In this document: positions 38,622 through 48,729 of the stretch, piece by piece
Numbering within the stretch: the first letter of the stretch is position 1
Layout: every line of letters begins with the position of its first letter
From: CAYSYM01 sp964435115
GTDB lineage: Bacteria > Chloroflexota > UBA6077 > CF-72
Direction: 5' to 3'
Assembly (NCBI GenBank): GCA_964435115.1
Contig: CAYSYM010000018.1
Span: 1-63,161 of the forward strand
Length of the DNA stretch: 63,161 nucleotides
Made by a program: the position numbers and the translations under genes
Notes under the pieces: generated by a model
Seen by the model: only the letters and a program-made list of their open reading frames with translations
Told to the model about the DNA's origin: nothing
Databases searched by the model: none

Positions 38622-39740
38622 TCAGCGCCTCGGCTCGAGCAAGCCAGCCACGGCCGCCGTGACGACCGGCTCGGGCACGTCGTCGCGCACGCGGGCAACG
38701 CCAACCCGTTCGGCGAGGACCCAGCGCTGGCGCCCGCCGGCGCGCTTCTTGTCGAGCGCTATCCGGGCCACCACGTCTTCGACCGAGGGGCCCGCGCAGC
38801 GCGTGGGCAGGCCGAGCGTCTCCAGGAGGCGGCGCTGCCGGCTGGCGTCCTCGGCTCCAAGCATGCCCATGGCGCCGGCGATACATGCCGCCGCCTCCAT
38901 TCCGACGGCAACGGCTTCGCCGTGCAGCAGCCGGCTGTAGCTAGTTGCCGCCTCCAGCGCGTGTCCCACGGTGTGCCCATAGTTCAGGAGCATGCGCTCG
39001 CCACGCTCCCGCTCGTCGCGGCCCACCACCGCCACCTTCAGCTCAATCGCGCGGGCGACGATGGGCGTGAGCAGCGCCGCGGCGCCAGGTTCGAGCGCCC
39101 CTGCCTGCCGTTCGAGGCGCTCGAAGAGACCAGCATCGGCGACCATGGCGATCTTGGCAACCTCGGCCAGGCCGTTGGCGAAGGCGCGGCGCGAGAGCGT
39201 GCCTAGGAGGGTAGTGTCGGCGATGACGGCGATGGGCTGGTGGAACGCGCCGATCAGGTTCTTGCCCCGTGGATGGTTGACGGCCGTCTTGCCGCCCACG
39301 CTGGCATCCACCTGGGCCAGCAGCGTGGTAGGCGCGTTCACGAGGCCGATGCCACGCAGGTAGCAGGCGGCCGCGAATCCGGCCAGGTCGCAGACCACGC
39401 CTCCGCCAAAGGCCATCACGGCGTCGCGGCGCTGAGCCCCCCGTTCCAGCAGCCAGTCCCAGATCAGCTCGGCCTGCCGCAGCGTCTTGTGTGGCTCCTC
39501 GCCTGGCACCTCGAGGACGGGCACGCCAGGGAGCACGCGCGCGAGCAGGTCGCCGTGGAGCCCGAGGGCGACCCTGTCGGCCACGACCCACAGCCGGCCG
39601 TCGAAGCCGGCGTCGGCCAGTGTCGGGGCCAGGGACGCCAGCGCGCCCGGGCCGACGACCAGCGGAACGGTCCGATCGCCGAGGCGCAGGGCGCTCCTCA
39701 GGACGCTGGTGGGGGTGGCGGAGGGGGGGTCGACCGCCAT
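38622..39740 (-). CDS. aroB: 3-dehydroquinate synthase
   Basis: 372 residues, NAD-dependent second step of the shikimate pathway. GEEPHKTL, AFGGGVVCDLAGFAAACYLRGI, PTTLLAQVDASVGGKTAVNHPRGKNLIGAFHQP, the zinc ligands in NGLAEVAKIAMV and LNYGHTVGHALE and the lysine DKKR are all present. ATG at 39740 is chosen; the frame is open into aroK. Last gene of the aroF-aroA-aroE-aroC-aroK-aroB operon, 5 bases after aroK. Confidence 0.95.
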   Translation of the reverse strand: MAVDPPSATPTSVLRSALRLGDRTVPLVVGPGALASLAPTLADAGFDGRLWVVADRVALGLHGDLLARVLPGVPVLEVPGEEPHKTLRQAELIWDWLLERGAQRRDAVMAFGGGVVCDLAGFAAACYLRGIGLVNAPTTLLAQVDASVGGKTAVNHPRGKNLIGAFHQPIAVIADTTLLGTLSRRAFANGLAEVAKIAMVADAGLFERLERQAGALEPGAAALLTPIVARAIELKVAVVGRDERERGERMLLNYGHTVGHALEAATSYSRLLHGEAVAVGMEAAACIAGAMGMLGAEDASRQRRLLETLGLPTRCAGPSVEDVVARIALDKKRAGGRQRWVLAERVGVARVRDDVPEPVVTAAVAGLLEPRR

Positions 39741-39745
39741 GGCGG

Positions 39746-40327
39746 TCAGGCTCCGCGTCGAGCTTCGGCCCATGCGCTTCGCTGCGGGCCGGCGCCGGCC
39801 ACCTGGCGCCGCTGGCGGGCCAACCACCGGCGCGCGATCTCGCGGACGATGTCGTAGGTCGAGCGCTCGTCGACGGCGATGCTCACATGGGCGAGCGCGT
39901 AGTAGCGGCGCCGCCACTGCATCAGCGCGGTCACGCGCGCGAGCGGGTCGGGCGCGTCTAGGAGTGGCCGAGGGCGGCCCGAGCGACTGTGCTGGAGGCG
40001 CTGGACGACGGTCTCTGGCCGCACCTGGAGGTGCACGACCAGGTTCCCCTCGATCAGCCGGGCGCGGTTCTCCGGGTCGACGAACGCGCCGCCGCCGGTG
40101 CTGATGACCTGGTGGCTCCCAGCGCAGGCCTTCGCAACCACCGTGCGCTCGAGCGCACGGAAGCCAGGCTCGCCGTCTTCGCGGAAGATCTGCGGGATTG
40201 AGCGGCCCGAGGCGCTCTCCACCAGGCGATCGGTGTCCACGAAGGCCAGCCGCAGCCGTCGCGCGAGGGAGCGGCCGATGGTCGTCTTGCCGCTGCAGCT
40301 AAACCCCACCAGGACGACGTTGTCCAC
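39746..40327 (-). CDS. aroK: Shikimate kinase
   Basis: 193 residues. P-loop GFSCSGKTT at 8-16, shikimate-binding DTDRLVE and GEPGFRALE, substrate loop STGGGAFVD, and the lid RPRPLLDAPDPL. Phosphorylates shikimate at the 3-OH. The GTG start at 40327 touches the aroC stop. The 25-residue Arg/Ala-rich tail extends beyond the normal end. Confidence 0.94.
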   Translation of the reverse strand: MDNVVLVGFSCSGKTTIGRSLARRLRLAFVDTDRLVESASGRSIPQIFREDGEPGFRALERTVVAKACAGSHQVISTGGGAFVDPENRARLIEGNLVVHLQVRPETVVQRLQHSRSGRPRPLLDAPDPLARVTALMQWRRRYYALAHVSIAVDERSTYDIVREIARRWLARQRRQVAGAGPQRSAWAEARRGA

Positions 40328-41557
40328 CTACCTGCTTCCGGGCGTCGGGCCGCTGGTGGCCGGCGCGCGCGCGCCGGCCTGGGACGCGAGGGTGGCGTGG
40401 TAGTTGGCCAGGGCCTCGGCCAGGCTATCCCCACCGAACTTGAGCCGCAGCGCATCGGCGAGGACGAGCGCCACCATCGCCTCGCCCACGACGCCGGCGG
40501 CTGGAAGCACGCACACGTCGCTGCGCTCGACGTGGGCTGGGCTCCGCTCGCGGGTGGCCAGGTCGATCGAGGGGAGCGGGTTGAGCAAGGTGGAGATGGG
40601 CTTGGCCGCGCCGCGGACGACCAGCGGGGCGCCGTTCGTCGTCCCGCCCTCGAGCCCGCCGGCGCGGTTGGTTGGCCGGGACCAGCCGCGCGACGGATCG
40701 TAGTCGATGGCGTCGTGCACCTGGGACCCCGGGAGGGCGGCGTTCGCGAAGCCCTCGCCCAGCTCCACGCCCTTGACCGACGGGATGCTCATGGTCGCGG
40801 CCGCGAGTCTGGCGTCCAGCCGCTCGTCCCACTGCACGTAGGTCCCCAGGCCGATCGGCAGGCCGTAGGCGATGACCTCGAAGACACCGCCGAGCGTGTC
40901 GCCCGCGGTTCGCGCGGCCTTGATGAGCGCCCGCGCCTCGTCGGCGAAGCGCACGTCGCCAGCGCGCAGGTCGGACTCCTCGACCGCCTGCCACCACGGA
41001 TCGCCGGCCGCGGCCGGGTCGACGCGCAGCGAGGCAGGGACGGCAGCGCGGGCGGGCCCGACGCTGAGCACGTGGCTGCGCACCTGGATGCCAAAGTGGC
41101 GCAGGAAGAGCTTGGCAAGGGCGCCAGCGGCCACGCGCGCCGCCGTCTCGCGGGCGCTGGCACGTTCGAGCACGTTGCGCACGTCGTCCAGCCCGTGCTT
41201 CACCACGCCGGCCAGGTCGGCGTGGCCGGGCCGCAGCCGGGTGACCGGTGGTGGGGGGTCCGGCACCGGCGCCACATCCATGCGGCCGGCCCAGTTCGGC
41301 CAGTCCAGGTTCTTGACAACCAGGGCTACGGGGCCGCCCATCGTCAGCCCGTGCCGAACGCCCCCGACGATCTCCACGCGGTCGCGCTCGATCTGCTGCC
41401 GTCCGCCGCGCCCGTAGCCCTTCTGCCGCCGCGCGAGGTCGACGTCGATCTCCTCGGCCAGGACCGGTAGCCCGGCTGGCAGGTTCTGGACGAAGACGGT
41501 GAGCTGCGGGCCGTGCGATTCCCCCGCGGTCAGCACCCGCAGCCGGCCGAGCATCAT
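40328..41557 (-). CDS. aroC: Chorismate synthase
   Basis: 409 residues, FMN-dependent last step to chorismate. Signatures are LTAGESHGPQLT, QKGYGRGGRQQIE, RPGHADLAGVVKHGLDDVRNVLERASARETAARVAAGA and GGLEGGTTNGAPLVVRGAAKPI. The AroC type common in Gram-positives and Chloroflexota (monofunctional with the VRNVLERASARET form). ATG at 41557 overlaps the aroE stop (ATGA); the long upstream frame is a shadow of aroE. Confidence 0.95.
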   Translation of the reverse strand: MMLGRLRVLTAGESHGPQLTVFVQNLPAGLPVLAEEIDVDLARRQKGYGRGGRQQIERDRVEIVGGVRHGLTMGGPVALVVKNLDWPNWAGRMDVAPVPDPPPPVTRLRPGHADLAGVVKHGLDDVRNVLERASARETAARVAAGALAKLFLRHFGIQVRSHVLSVGPARAAVPASLRVDPAAAGDPWWQAVEESDLRAGDVRFADEARALIKAARTAGDTLGGVFEVIAYGLPIGLGTYVQWDERLDARLAAATMSIPSVKGVELGEGFANAALPGSQVHDAIDYDPSRGWSRPTNRAGGLEGGTTNGAPLVVRGAAKPISTLLNPLPSIDLATRERSPAHVERSDVCVLPAAGVVGEAMVALVLADALRLKFGGDSLAEALANYHATLASQAGARAPATSGPTPGSR

Positions 41558-42432
41558 TCGGAGGCTCCGTGACTCGCCAGGGCGGGGACACGCTGGGCAG
41601 GCAGGGCTGCCTGCGCCGCATCCAGGTACACCTGGATGGGTGGCGTGCGACCCGTCCAGCGTTCGAAGGCGAGGACGGCCTGGTGGATCAGCATCCCCAG
41701 TCCGTTCTCGGCTCGCGCGCCCGCGGCGAGCGCGGCGGTCATGAACCCGGTGGACGGCGGGTTGTACGCGAGCTCTATGGCGACCGCGCCCGGCGCGTAC
41801 CAGGTCGGGTGCACGAGGGATGCGCTCGCGTCGTGCTCGCGTGAGGTCGCGTTGACCACCACGGCGACGGGCGTGCGGGCGGATTGCCCCGCCTCGGCCA
41901 GGAGGCCGGACGTGAGCGAGCCACGGCCGACGTGCGGCTCGAGGTCGGCGACGAGCGTCTCGGCGCGCCAACGGGTGCGGTTCAGGACGCGGATGGAGGC
42001 GGCCCCCGCTCGCGCGAGCGCCATCGTGGCCGAGCGCGCCGCGCCCCCGGCGCCGAGCACGAGCGCATCCTGGCCTCGGACATCGAGGCCTGTTTCGTGG
42101 AGCCAGCGCTCCAGGCCGGCCGCGTCGGTGTTGTCGCCGAGGAGCCGGCCGCCTGCGTGGACGATGGTGTTGACCGCTCCGAGGGCGCGCGCCTCGTCGC
42201 TCAGGGCGTCCAGGTGGGGAACGACTGCCTGCTTGTGCGGGGCGGTGACGTTGGCGCCCAGGCAGGCGGGTTCGCGCAGCGCTCGCACGGCTGCCGCGAC
42301 GTCGTGTGGTGCCACCTCACGGGCCAGGTACTCGGCGTCGATGCCGAGCGCCGCGAAGGCGGCATTGTGCAGGGCGGGCGACAGCGAATGCTGCACCGGT
42401 TGGCCGAGGATGCAGGCCCACCGTCGAGTCAC
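41554..42432 (-). CDS. aroE: Shikimate dehydrogenase
   Basis: 292 residues. N-terminal substrate domain GQPVQHSLSPALHNAAF and the catalytic lysine in NVTAPHKQAV; NADP-binding GAGGAARSATMALARAG and NRTRWRAE; D in GDNTDAAGLERWL is the second catalytic residue. GTG start overlaps the aroA stop (GTGA). Reduces 3-dehydroshikimate. Confidence 0.94.
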   Translation of the reverse strand: MTRRWACILGQPVQHSLSPALHNAAFAALGIDAEYLAREVAPHDVAAAVRALREPACLGANVTAPHKQAVVPHLDALSDEARALGAVNTIVHAGGRLLGDNTDAAGLERWLHETGLDVRGQDALVLGAGGAARSATMALARAGAASIRVLNRTRWRAETLVADLEPHVGRGSLTSGLLAEAGQSARTPVAVVVNATSREHDASASLVHPTWYAPGAVAIELAYNPPSTGFMTAALAAGARAENGLGMLIHQAVLAFERWTGRTPPIQVYLDAAQAALPAQRVPALASHGASE

Positions 42433-43766
42433 GCCTGCGCCACCTCGGACAGATGGTGCCAGAACCCCGGGTAGGAGACGGCGACGGCCTCCGCACCCTC
42501 GATCTCTGCCCCCTCGCCGAGGGCGCCGGCCAGGGCGAAGAGCATGGTCAGGCGGTGGTCACCGCGGCTGTCCACCCGCCCGGCGCGCAGCCGCGCCGGG
42601 CGGATGCGCCACCCGTCGGGCGTTGGCTCCACGTCGCCGCCAAGCGCGCCGAGGCCGTCGGCCACCGCCGCGATGCGGTCCGTCTCCTTCACACGCAGCT
42701 CGCCGGCGTCCCGGACCACGGTGTCACCCGCGGCGAAGAGGCCGAGCAGGGCGACGAGCGGGAGCTCGTCGATGGCGCGCGGCACGAGGTCGCCCGCCAC
42801 GTCCATCCCGCGAAGCCGGCTCGAGCGCGCGACCAGGTCGCCAACCGGCTCGCCGGCCTCCTCACGCTCGCGCTCGACGCGCACGTCTGCGCCCATCGCC
42901 CGGAGGATGGCGAGGAACCCGGTCCGGGTTGGGTTGAGCCCCACGTCGCGGATGGTGACCTCGGCATCTGGGTGGAGGCAGGCGAGCGCAAGCCAGACGG
43001 CGGCCGAGGAGAAGTCGCCGGGCACGGACACGTCGACCGCGCGTAGCCGCGCAGCCGGCTGGATAGTCACGCGGCGGCCCTCCGTGCGAAGACCGGCGCC
43101 CATGGCGCGCAGGAGACGCTCCGTGTGGTCGCGCGACAGCGCGGGCTCGTCGACGGTCGTCGGGCCATCGGCGGCCAGCCCGGCCAGGAGGAGGGCCGAC
43201 TTGACCTGGGCGCTCGCAACCGGCAGCCGGTGCGCGGCGCCGCGCAGCTGGCCGGCCGGCCGGATCGCCAGCGGGGGCAGGTGGCCGCCATCGCGCCCGT
43301 CGACGTGCGCCCCCATCGCCCGCAGCGGCTCGGCCACACGGGCCATCGGCCGGCGGCGCAGCGAGGCATCGCCGGTGAGCACGGCGAAGAGGTCCTGCCC
43401 CGCCAGGAGGCCGCACAGGAGCCGCATGGTCGTGCCGGAGTTGCCGCAGTCCAGGACGTCGACGGGCTCGCGCAGCCCGCGCAGGCCCCGGCCGCGCACC
43501 ACCACCGTGTCCGCCCGGCGCTCCACGCCGGCTCCCAGACGAGCCAGGCACGCGAGCGTCGTGGCGCAGTCCGCGCCGGTTGAGAAGCCCCGAATGGTCG
43601 CCTCTCCCTCGGCGACCGCATTCAAAAGTACCGCGCGGTGCGAGATGGACTTGTCGCCGGGGACGCGCAGGGCCCCGCGGACGCGCGGCGCCGGGGCGAT
43701 GGCACGCGTCTGCGGCGTGGTGGCCACGCCGGGCAGGTCCGCGTGCCGGCACTCCATGGCGAGCAT
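42429..43766 (-). CDS. aroA: EPSP synthase (3-phosphoshikimate 1-carboxyvinyltransferase)
   Basis: 445 residues. N-terminal LRVPGDKSISHRAVLLNAVAEGEATIRGF, PEP-binding DCGNSGTTMRLLCGLLAGQ, SAQVKSALLLAGL, and ELRVKETDRIAAVADGLGALG with RGDHRLTM. NSGTTMR and the S-A-Q-V-K segment resemble the class II EPSP synthases (in place of the class I NAGTAMRP), often less sensitive to glyphosate; this is family knowledge and not a test. Start at 43766 or the Met at 43757. Directly after aroF. Confidence 0.95.
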   Translation of the reverse strand: MLAMECRHADLPGVATTPQTRAIAPAPRVRGALRVPGDKSISHRAVLLNAVAEGEATIRGFSTGADCATTLACLARLGAGVERRADTVVVRGRGLRGLREPVDVLDCGNSGTTMRLLCGLLAGQDLFAVLTGDASLRRRPMARVAEPLRAMGAHVDGRDGGHLPPLAIRPAGQLRGAAHRLPVASAQVKSALLLAGLAADGPTTVDEPALSRDHTERLLRAMGAGLRTEGRRVTIQPAARLRAVDVSVPGDFSSAAVWLALACLHPDAEVTIRDVGLNPTRTGFLAILRAMGADVRVEREREEAGEPVGDLVARSSRLRGMDVAGDLVPRAIDELPLVALLGLFAAGDTVVRDAGELRVKETDRIAAVADGLGALGGDVEPTPDGWRIRPARLRAGRVDSRGDHRLTMLFALAGALGEGAEIEGAEAVAVSYPGFWHHLSEVAQA

Positions 43767-44819
43767 CTACGCGGTCGCCAGCAGGGCGGCGGGCCGCGGA
43801 CGTGCCAGCGGCCGGTCGAGCGCTGCCAGCACCTTCTCGACCTGGCGCATGAGGTCCCTGAAACCCTCCATCGTCAGTGACTGCGGCCCGTCCGAGAGGG
43901 CAGTGTCTGGCTCGGGATGGACCTCTACGAGAAGCCCGTCAGCGCCGGCGGCGGTCGCCGCGAGCGCCATCGGCGTGACCAGGTAACGGTGGCCGGTTCC
44001 GTGGCTCGGGTCGGCGATGACCGGCAGGTGGCTCAGACGCTTGACCACAGGGATCGCGCTCAGGTCGAGCGTGTTGCGCGTGGCGCTCTCGAAGGTCCGG
44101 ATGCCACGCTCGCAGAGGATCACGTTGAAGTTGCCCTCGTGCATGATGTACTCGGCCGCCATGAGCCACTCTTCGACGGTGGCGGAGAGGCCGCGCTTGA
44201 GGAGGACAGGCTTGTCGGTGCGCCCGACCGCCTTGAGGAGGGGGAAGTTCTGCATGTTGCGCGCGCCGACCTGGAGGATGTCGGCACTCTTCGCCACGCG
44301 CCCCACCTGGCCCGGCTCGAGCACCTCGGTCACGACCGGCAGCCCGGTGTGGCGGCGCCCCTCTTCCAGGAGCGATAGGCCGTTGGCGCCCATGCCCTGG
44401 AACGCGTAGGGCGAGGTTCGCGGCTTGAAGGCGCCGCCGCGCAGGATGGCCGCGCCCGAGGCGGCGACGGACTCGGCCGTGGTGAGGAGCTGCTCGCGGC
44501 CCTCCACCGAGCAGGGCCCGGCCATGACGACGAACGCCGGACCGCCGATCTCCACGCCGCCGGCGTTCACCACCGTCGGCGTGGGCCGGAACTCGCGGCT
44601 GGTGAGCTTGTAGGGGCGGGTGATCCGCGTGGCCCGGTCCACCCCGGGCAGGACCTCGATCGCCTCGAGGAGGTCGGGCGGGAAGCCAGTGCCGATGACG
44701 CCGACCACAGTTCGCTCCTCCCCAGCCGAGATGTGCGCTCTCAGGCCGTGAAGCTTGAGCACGTCCACGACGTGCTCGACGTCGCTGCTTGTCGCATCCG
44801 CGTGCATGACCACGATCAT
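43767..44819 (-). CDS. aroF: DAHP synthase, type I-beta with N-terminal regulatory domain
   Basis: 350 residues. Residues 1-70 form a ferredoxin-like domain (MIVVMHADATSSDVEHVVDVLKLHGLRAH) as in Thermotoga DAHP synthase, where it gates Tyr/Phe feedback. The barrel follows: FVVMAGPCSVEGREQLLTTAE, GGAFKPRTSPYAFQG, QNFPLLKAVGRTDKPVLLKRG, ILCERGIRTFE and IADPSHGTGHRY. First structural gene of the aro operon, preceded by the leader peptide and hairpins. So control is probably double: attenuation and feedback. Confidence 0.95.
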   Translation of the reverse strand: MIVVMHADATSSDVEHVVDVLKLHGLRAHISAGEERTVVGVIGTGFPPDLLEAIEVLPGVDRATRITRPYKLTSREFRPTPTVVNAGGVEIGGPAFVVMAGPCSVEGREQLLTTAESVAASGAAILRGGAFKPRTSPYAFQGMGANGLSLLEEGRRHTGLPVVTEVLEPGQVGRVAKSADILQVGARNMQNFPLLKAVGRTDKPVLLKRGLSATVEEWLMAAEYIMHEGNFNVILCERGIRTFESATRNTLDLSAIPVVKRLSHLPVIADPSHGTGHRYLVTPMALAATAAGADGLLVEVHPEPDTALSDGPQSLTMEGFRDLMRQVEKVLAALDRPLARPRPAALLATA

Positions 44820-44877
44820 CGTTCGTCCCTTCACTTCGCGCGCCTCTCTGTCGGCGGCCTCGAGGGCTGGATACAAA

Positions 44878-44911
44878 GAGAGGAGCGGTCTGTCTCCAGA
44901 CCGCTCCTCTC
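44878..44911 (-). terminator. Attenuator-type terminator hairpin before aroF
   Basis: A perfect 15-base stem (44878-44892 with 44897-44911, core GGAGCGGTCTG) with a 4-base loop lies 58 bases upstream of aroF on the minus strand and is followed by TTTGTAT. It is the last of two hairpins after the leader peptide. Its strength and the short U-run fit a transcription attenuator. Confidence 0.75.
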
Positions 44912-44964
44912 GGCATGACGAAGCTCCGAAGCTGCTTACGCCCTCTGCGGCAGCTCCGTCATGC
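44912..44964 (-). promoter_or_regulatory. Upstream hairpin overlapping the leader-peptide end
   Basis: GGCATGACG (44956-44964 read on minus) pairs with CGTCATGCC (44912-44920); inside, AGCTGC pairs with GCAGCT. The 5' arm lies in codons 14-19 of the leader peptide, so ribosome position would control it. GGAGC in its 3' arm could also pair with GCTCC of the terminator stem, a weak alternative fold. Confidence 0.6.
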
Positions 44965-45004
44965 CCTGGCGAAACCAATACGCGAACCCGGCGCCCAGTG
45001 CCAT
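44936..45004 (-). CDS. Aromatic leader peptide of the aro operon
   Basis: A 22-codon frame starting ATG 45004 and ending TAA at 44936. Residues 7-11 are FAYWF: two Phe, one Tyr and one Trp in five codons. The predicted transcript start (about 45008) lies only a few bases before the ATG, so it is nearly leaderless. Stalling at the aromatic codons would free or block the hairpin arms encoded at codons 14-19. The peptide then serves as a sensor of charged tRNA-Phe, Tyr and Trp. Seen: sequence, position, hairpins. Inferred: the mechanism. Confidence 0.8.
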   Translation of the reverse strand: MALGAGFAYWFRQGMTELPQRA

Positions 45005-45014
45005 GCTGGGCCGC

Positions 45015-45043
45015 AGTATAGGCCGAGCAGGAGCACCTGTCAA
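45015..45043 (-). promoter_or_regulatory. Promoter of the aro operon
   Basis: On the minus strand TTGACA (45038-45043) is followed by exactly 17 bases and TATACT (45015-45020, 5/6). It is the best sigma-70-type promoter found in the window. It lies directly upstream of the leader peptide ATG. Confidence 0.85.
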
Positions 45044-45140
45044 ACGCGGCCACGTCCACGAGGTCCGCCGCGGCGAAGGTGCCGGAAGGTGGGGGCTAGA
45101 ATTGCGGGCTGTGCCCCATAGCGGGGGTGGACCGCCCCGT

Positions 45141-46304
45141 GTGAAGGTCCTCGCCGTCCTCGGCACACGGCCCGAGGCGATCAAGCTCGCCCCGGTCATC
45201 CGCGAGCTCGAACGGCGCTCGGACCGGGTGCGCAGCCGCGTGTGTGTGACAGCGCAGCACCGCGACATGCTCGACCAGGTGCTCCGGCTGTTCGGGATTG
45301 CCCCGCACCACGACCTGGACGTGATGGCCGACAACCAGACACCGACGCAGGTCGCCGCCGCCGTGCTCGCGCGCCTGGAGCCGATCCTGAATGCCGAGCG
45401 ACCCGACTGGGTGCTGGTCCAGGGTGATACGACCACGGTCGCGGCCGCGTCGCTGGCGGCCTTCTACGCCCGGGCGCGGGTGGCGCATGTGGAAGCTGGC
45501 CTACGAACCGGCGACAAGTGGCGGCCTTTTCCCGAGGAGATCAATCGCCGCGTCGCCGGGGTGGTGGCGGACCTGCACTTCGCCCCCACCCAGCGGGCCC
45601 GCCAGAACCTCCTGCGTGAGGACATCGCTCCGGTTCGCGTGCTCGTGACGGGCAACCCGGTGGTCGACGCCATGCTGTGGGTCGCGGACAGGCCCCCGAC
45701 CCCCCAGGTGCATGAGCTCTTCGCTCGGTGCGGGCTCGCCGGCGGGCCAGGCGGGAGCGGGAACGGGGCCAGAACGATCCTGGTCACGGCGCACCGGCGT
45801 GAGAGCTTCGGCCAGCCGATCGAGAACGTCTGCCTGGCGCTGCGCGACCTCGCGTCGCGCTACGGCGGAGGCGTGCGCGTCGTTTACCCGGTGCACCGCA
45901 ACCCCAACATCTGGGAGCCAGTCCACCGACTGCTCGGCGACGTGCCGCACGTGACGTTGATCCCGCCGCTCGACTACCTGCCGACCATCCACTTGATGAA
46001 GCGGGCCTCGCTGGTGCTCACCGACTCCGGCGGTATCCAGGAGGAGGCGCCCGGGCTGGGCGTCCCCGTGCTGGTGCTGCGCGAGGTCACCGAGCGGCCG
46101 GAGGCGGTGGAAGCCGGGACCGTCAAGCTGGTGGGGACAGATCGCGGGCGCATCGTCCGCGAGGCGCAGCGGCTGCTGGACGACCAGCACGCCTACGCGC
46201 AGATGGCCCACGCGGCTAACCCGTACGGGGACGGGCGTGCGGCCCGGCGGATCGTCTCGGCGCTGCTGGGCGAGCCGGTCGAGCCGTTCGAACCGGGGGC
46301 GTAG
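45141..46304 (+). CDS. wecB: UDP-N-acetylglucosamine 2-epimerase (non-hydrolysing)
   Basis: 387 residues of the WecB/MnaA family: VLAVLGTRPEAIKLAPVIREL, VTAQHRDMLDQVLRLFGI, WVLVQGDTTTVAAASLAAFY, HVEAGLRTGDKWRPFPEEINRR, VTAHRRESFG and LTDSGGIQEEAPGLGVPVLVLREVTERPEAVEAGT. It makes UDP-ManNAc for surface polymers. GTG at 45141 gives the usual MKVLAVLGTRPEA-like start; GTG at 45111 is an alternative with TAGAAT just before it. Divergent from the aro operon. Confidence 0.94.
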   Translation: MKVLAVLGTRPEAIKLAPVIRELERRSDRVRSRVCVTAQHRDMLDQVLRLFGIAPHHDLDVMADNQTPTQVAAAVLARLEPILNAERPDWVLVQGDTTTVAAASLAAFYARARVAHVEAGLRTGDKWRPFPEEINRRVAGVVADLHFAPTQRARQNLLREDIAPVRVLVTGNPVVDAMLWVADRPPTPQVHELFARCGLAGGPGGSGNGARTILVTAHRRESFGQPIENVCLALRDLASRYGGGVRVVYPVHRNPNIWEPVHRLLGDVPHVTLIPPLDYLPTIHLMKRASLVLTDSGGIQEEAPGLGVPVLVLREVTERPEAVEAGTVKLVGTDRGRIVREAQRLLDDQHAYAQMAHAANPYGDGRAARRIVSALLGEPVEPFEPGA

Positions 46305-46494
46305 ACGCGGGAGGACCCGGGGCAAGCAGCCGAGATCACGACCAGCCCGGGCACCCGGGGCCGACTGCACACGCCGCGCCGCGCGCTGGTCCCCGATTTG
46401 TGATGCCCGGCTGCGGGGCGCGACCCTTGGATTCGCCGGAAATGGGCGTAGACTGGACCAGAGGCGATACTCACGGAGGTTGCGAACACCGACG

Positions 46495-46776
46495 ATGCTG
46501 CAATCCCACCTGCATAGCCTGATCGCCAAAGCCCACCGCTACCAGCGCGAGCCGGAACGCTTCCAGCTCACGCAGGAAGAGCCGCTGCTCGTGAGCGTCC
46601 ACGGCGCGAACGGCGATCACCAGGTCGTCCTGCGAGGGGGGCGTCTGGTCTGCGACTGCGATGGATTTGCCCAGCGAGGCGAGGGCATCTGCGCCCACGT
46701 CCTCGGCGTCGAACACCATTTCCGCGCCCGGCTGCCCGAAGGCGCCGTGACCTGGCCGTTCGCCGTGCCCGCGTAG
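46495..46776 (+). CDS. SWIM zinc-finger mini-protein
   Basis: 93 residues. The core LVCDCDGFAQRGEGICAHVLGVE carries the SWIM pattern CxCx(n)CxH at C53, C55, C66 and H68. SWIM domains bind DNA or proteins and are normally part of SWI2/SNF2 ATPases or transposases. Here it stands alone. CGGAGGT at 46473-46479 is an acceptable ribosome site but 15 bases from the ATG. Neighbours (wecB, thrC) give no functional clue. Confidence 0.75.
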   Translation: MLQSHLHSLIAKAHRYQREPERFQLTQEEPLLVSVHGANGDHQVVLRGGRLVCDCDGFAQRGEGICAHVLGVEHHFRARLPEGAVTWPFAVPA

Positions 46777-47085
46777 GGCCCGTTCGGCCTGTCCGCCTGG
46801 CAGAGCGCCAGGCGTGAGGCCAGGCGCCGTCTACGACGCCCGACTCGATCCAACGGAAGGGTCCGAGCAGGTGGACTGTGGCGGCCGTGGAGCGCCGTCC
46901 GAGACCGGGTCGAGGTGCTCTCCCCGCGTCGGTGGTGTTCCCACGGGTGTCCCGCCGCGTCGTCAGCGTCCCCTCCTGCCGTCGCCCCAGCGGTGGACGC
47001 ACACGGGTGGGGCGACGGGCTTCCGCGAAGACCTCCGAAAGGGTGCCGTCGCGGGCGTGCCAGCGCCGCGCCGGCGCGGGCGGCG
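46777..47085. other. 309-base gap after the SWIM gene
   Basis: No coding frame with plausible composition, no hairpin with a T-run, and no promoter-like pair was seen. The plus-strand frames are Arg/Pro/Gly-rich and look random. Confidence 0.5.
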
Positions 47086-48495
<1,410 letters not shown>

Positions 48496-48729
48496 CGCCG
48501 TTCCCGTGGCAAGCATACCCAACGCCCGCTGGCGCCGCGGCCACGCCCGGTGGAACCGTCATGCAACTGTCAGCGGAGGGCCGGTGCGACGGAGTGGCGC
48601 GGGCTGGTACGCTCTTGCGGGCTCGTTCGGTCCTCTGGGGGGACGGTCGGATCCCGCCGAGGGTGACGGCCGCGAGGCGCTCCCGGCCGCCGAGTCTGGC
48701 CTGCCACTCTGCCTCCAGGTCGAGACCGC

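Noticed and set aside
44878..44911. T-box riboswitch before aroF
   Set aside because: No AGGGTGGNACCGCG-type T-box sequence or stem I specifier loop; the leader peptide explains the structure better.
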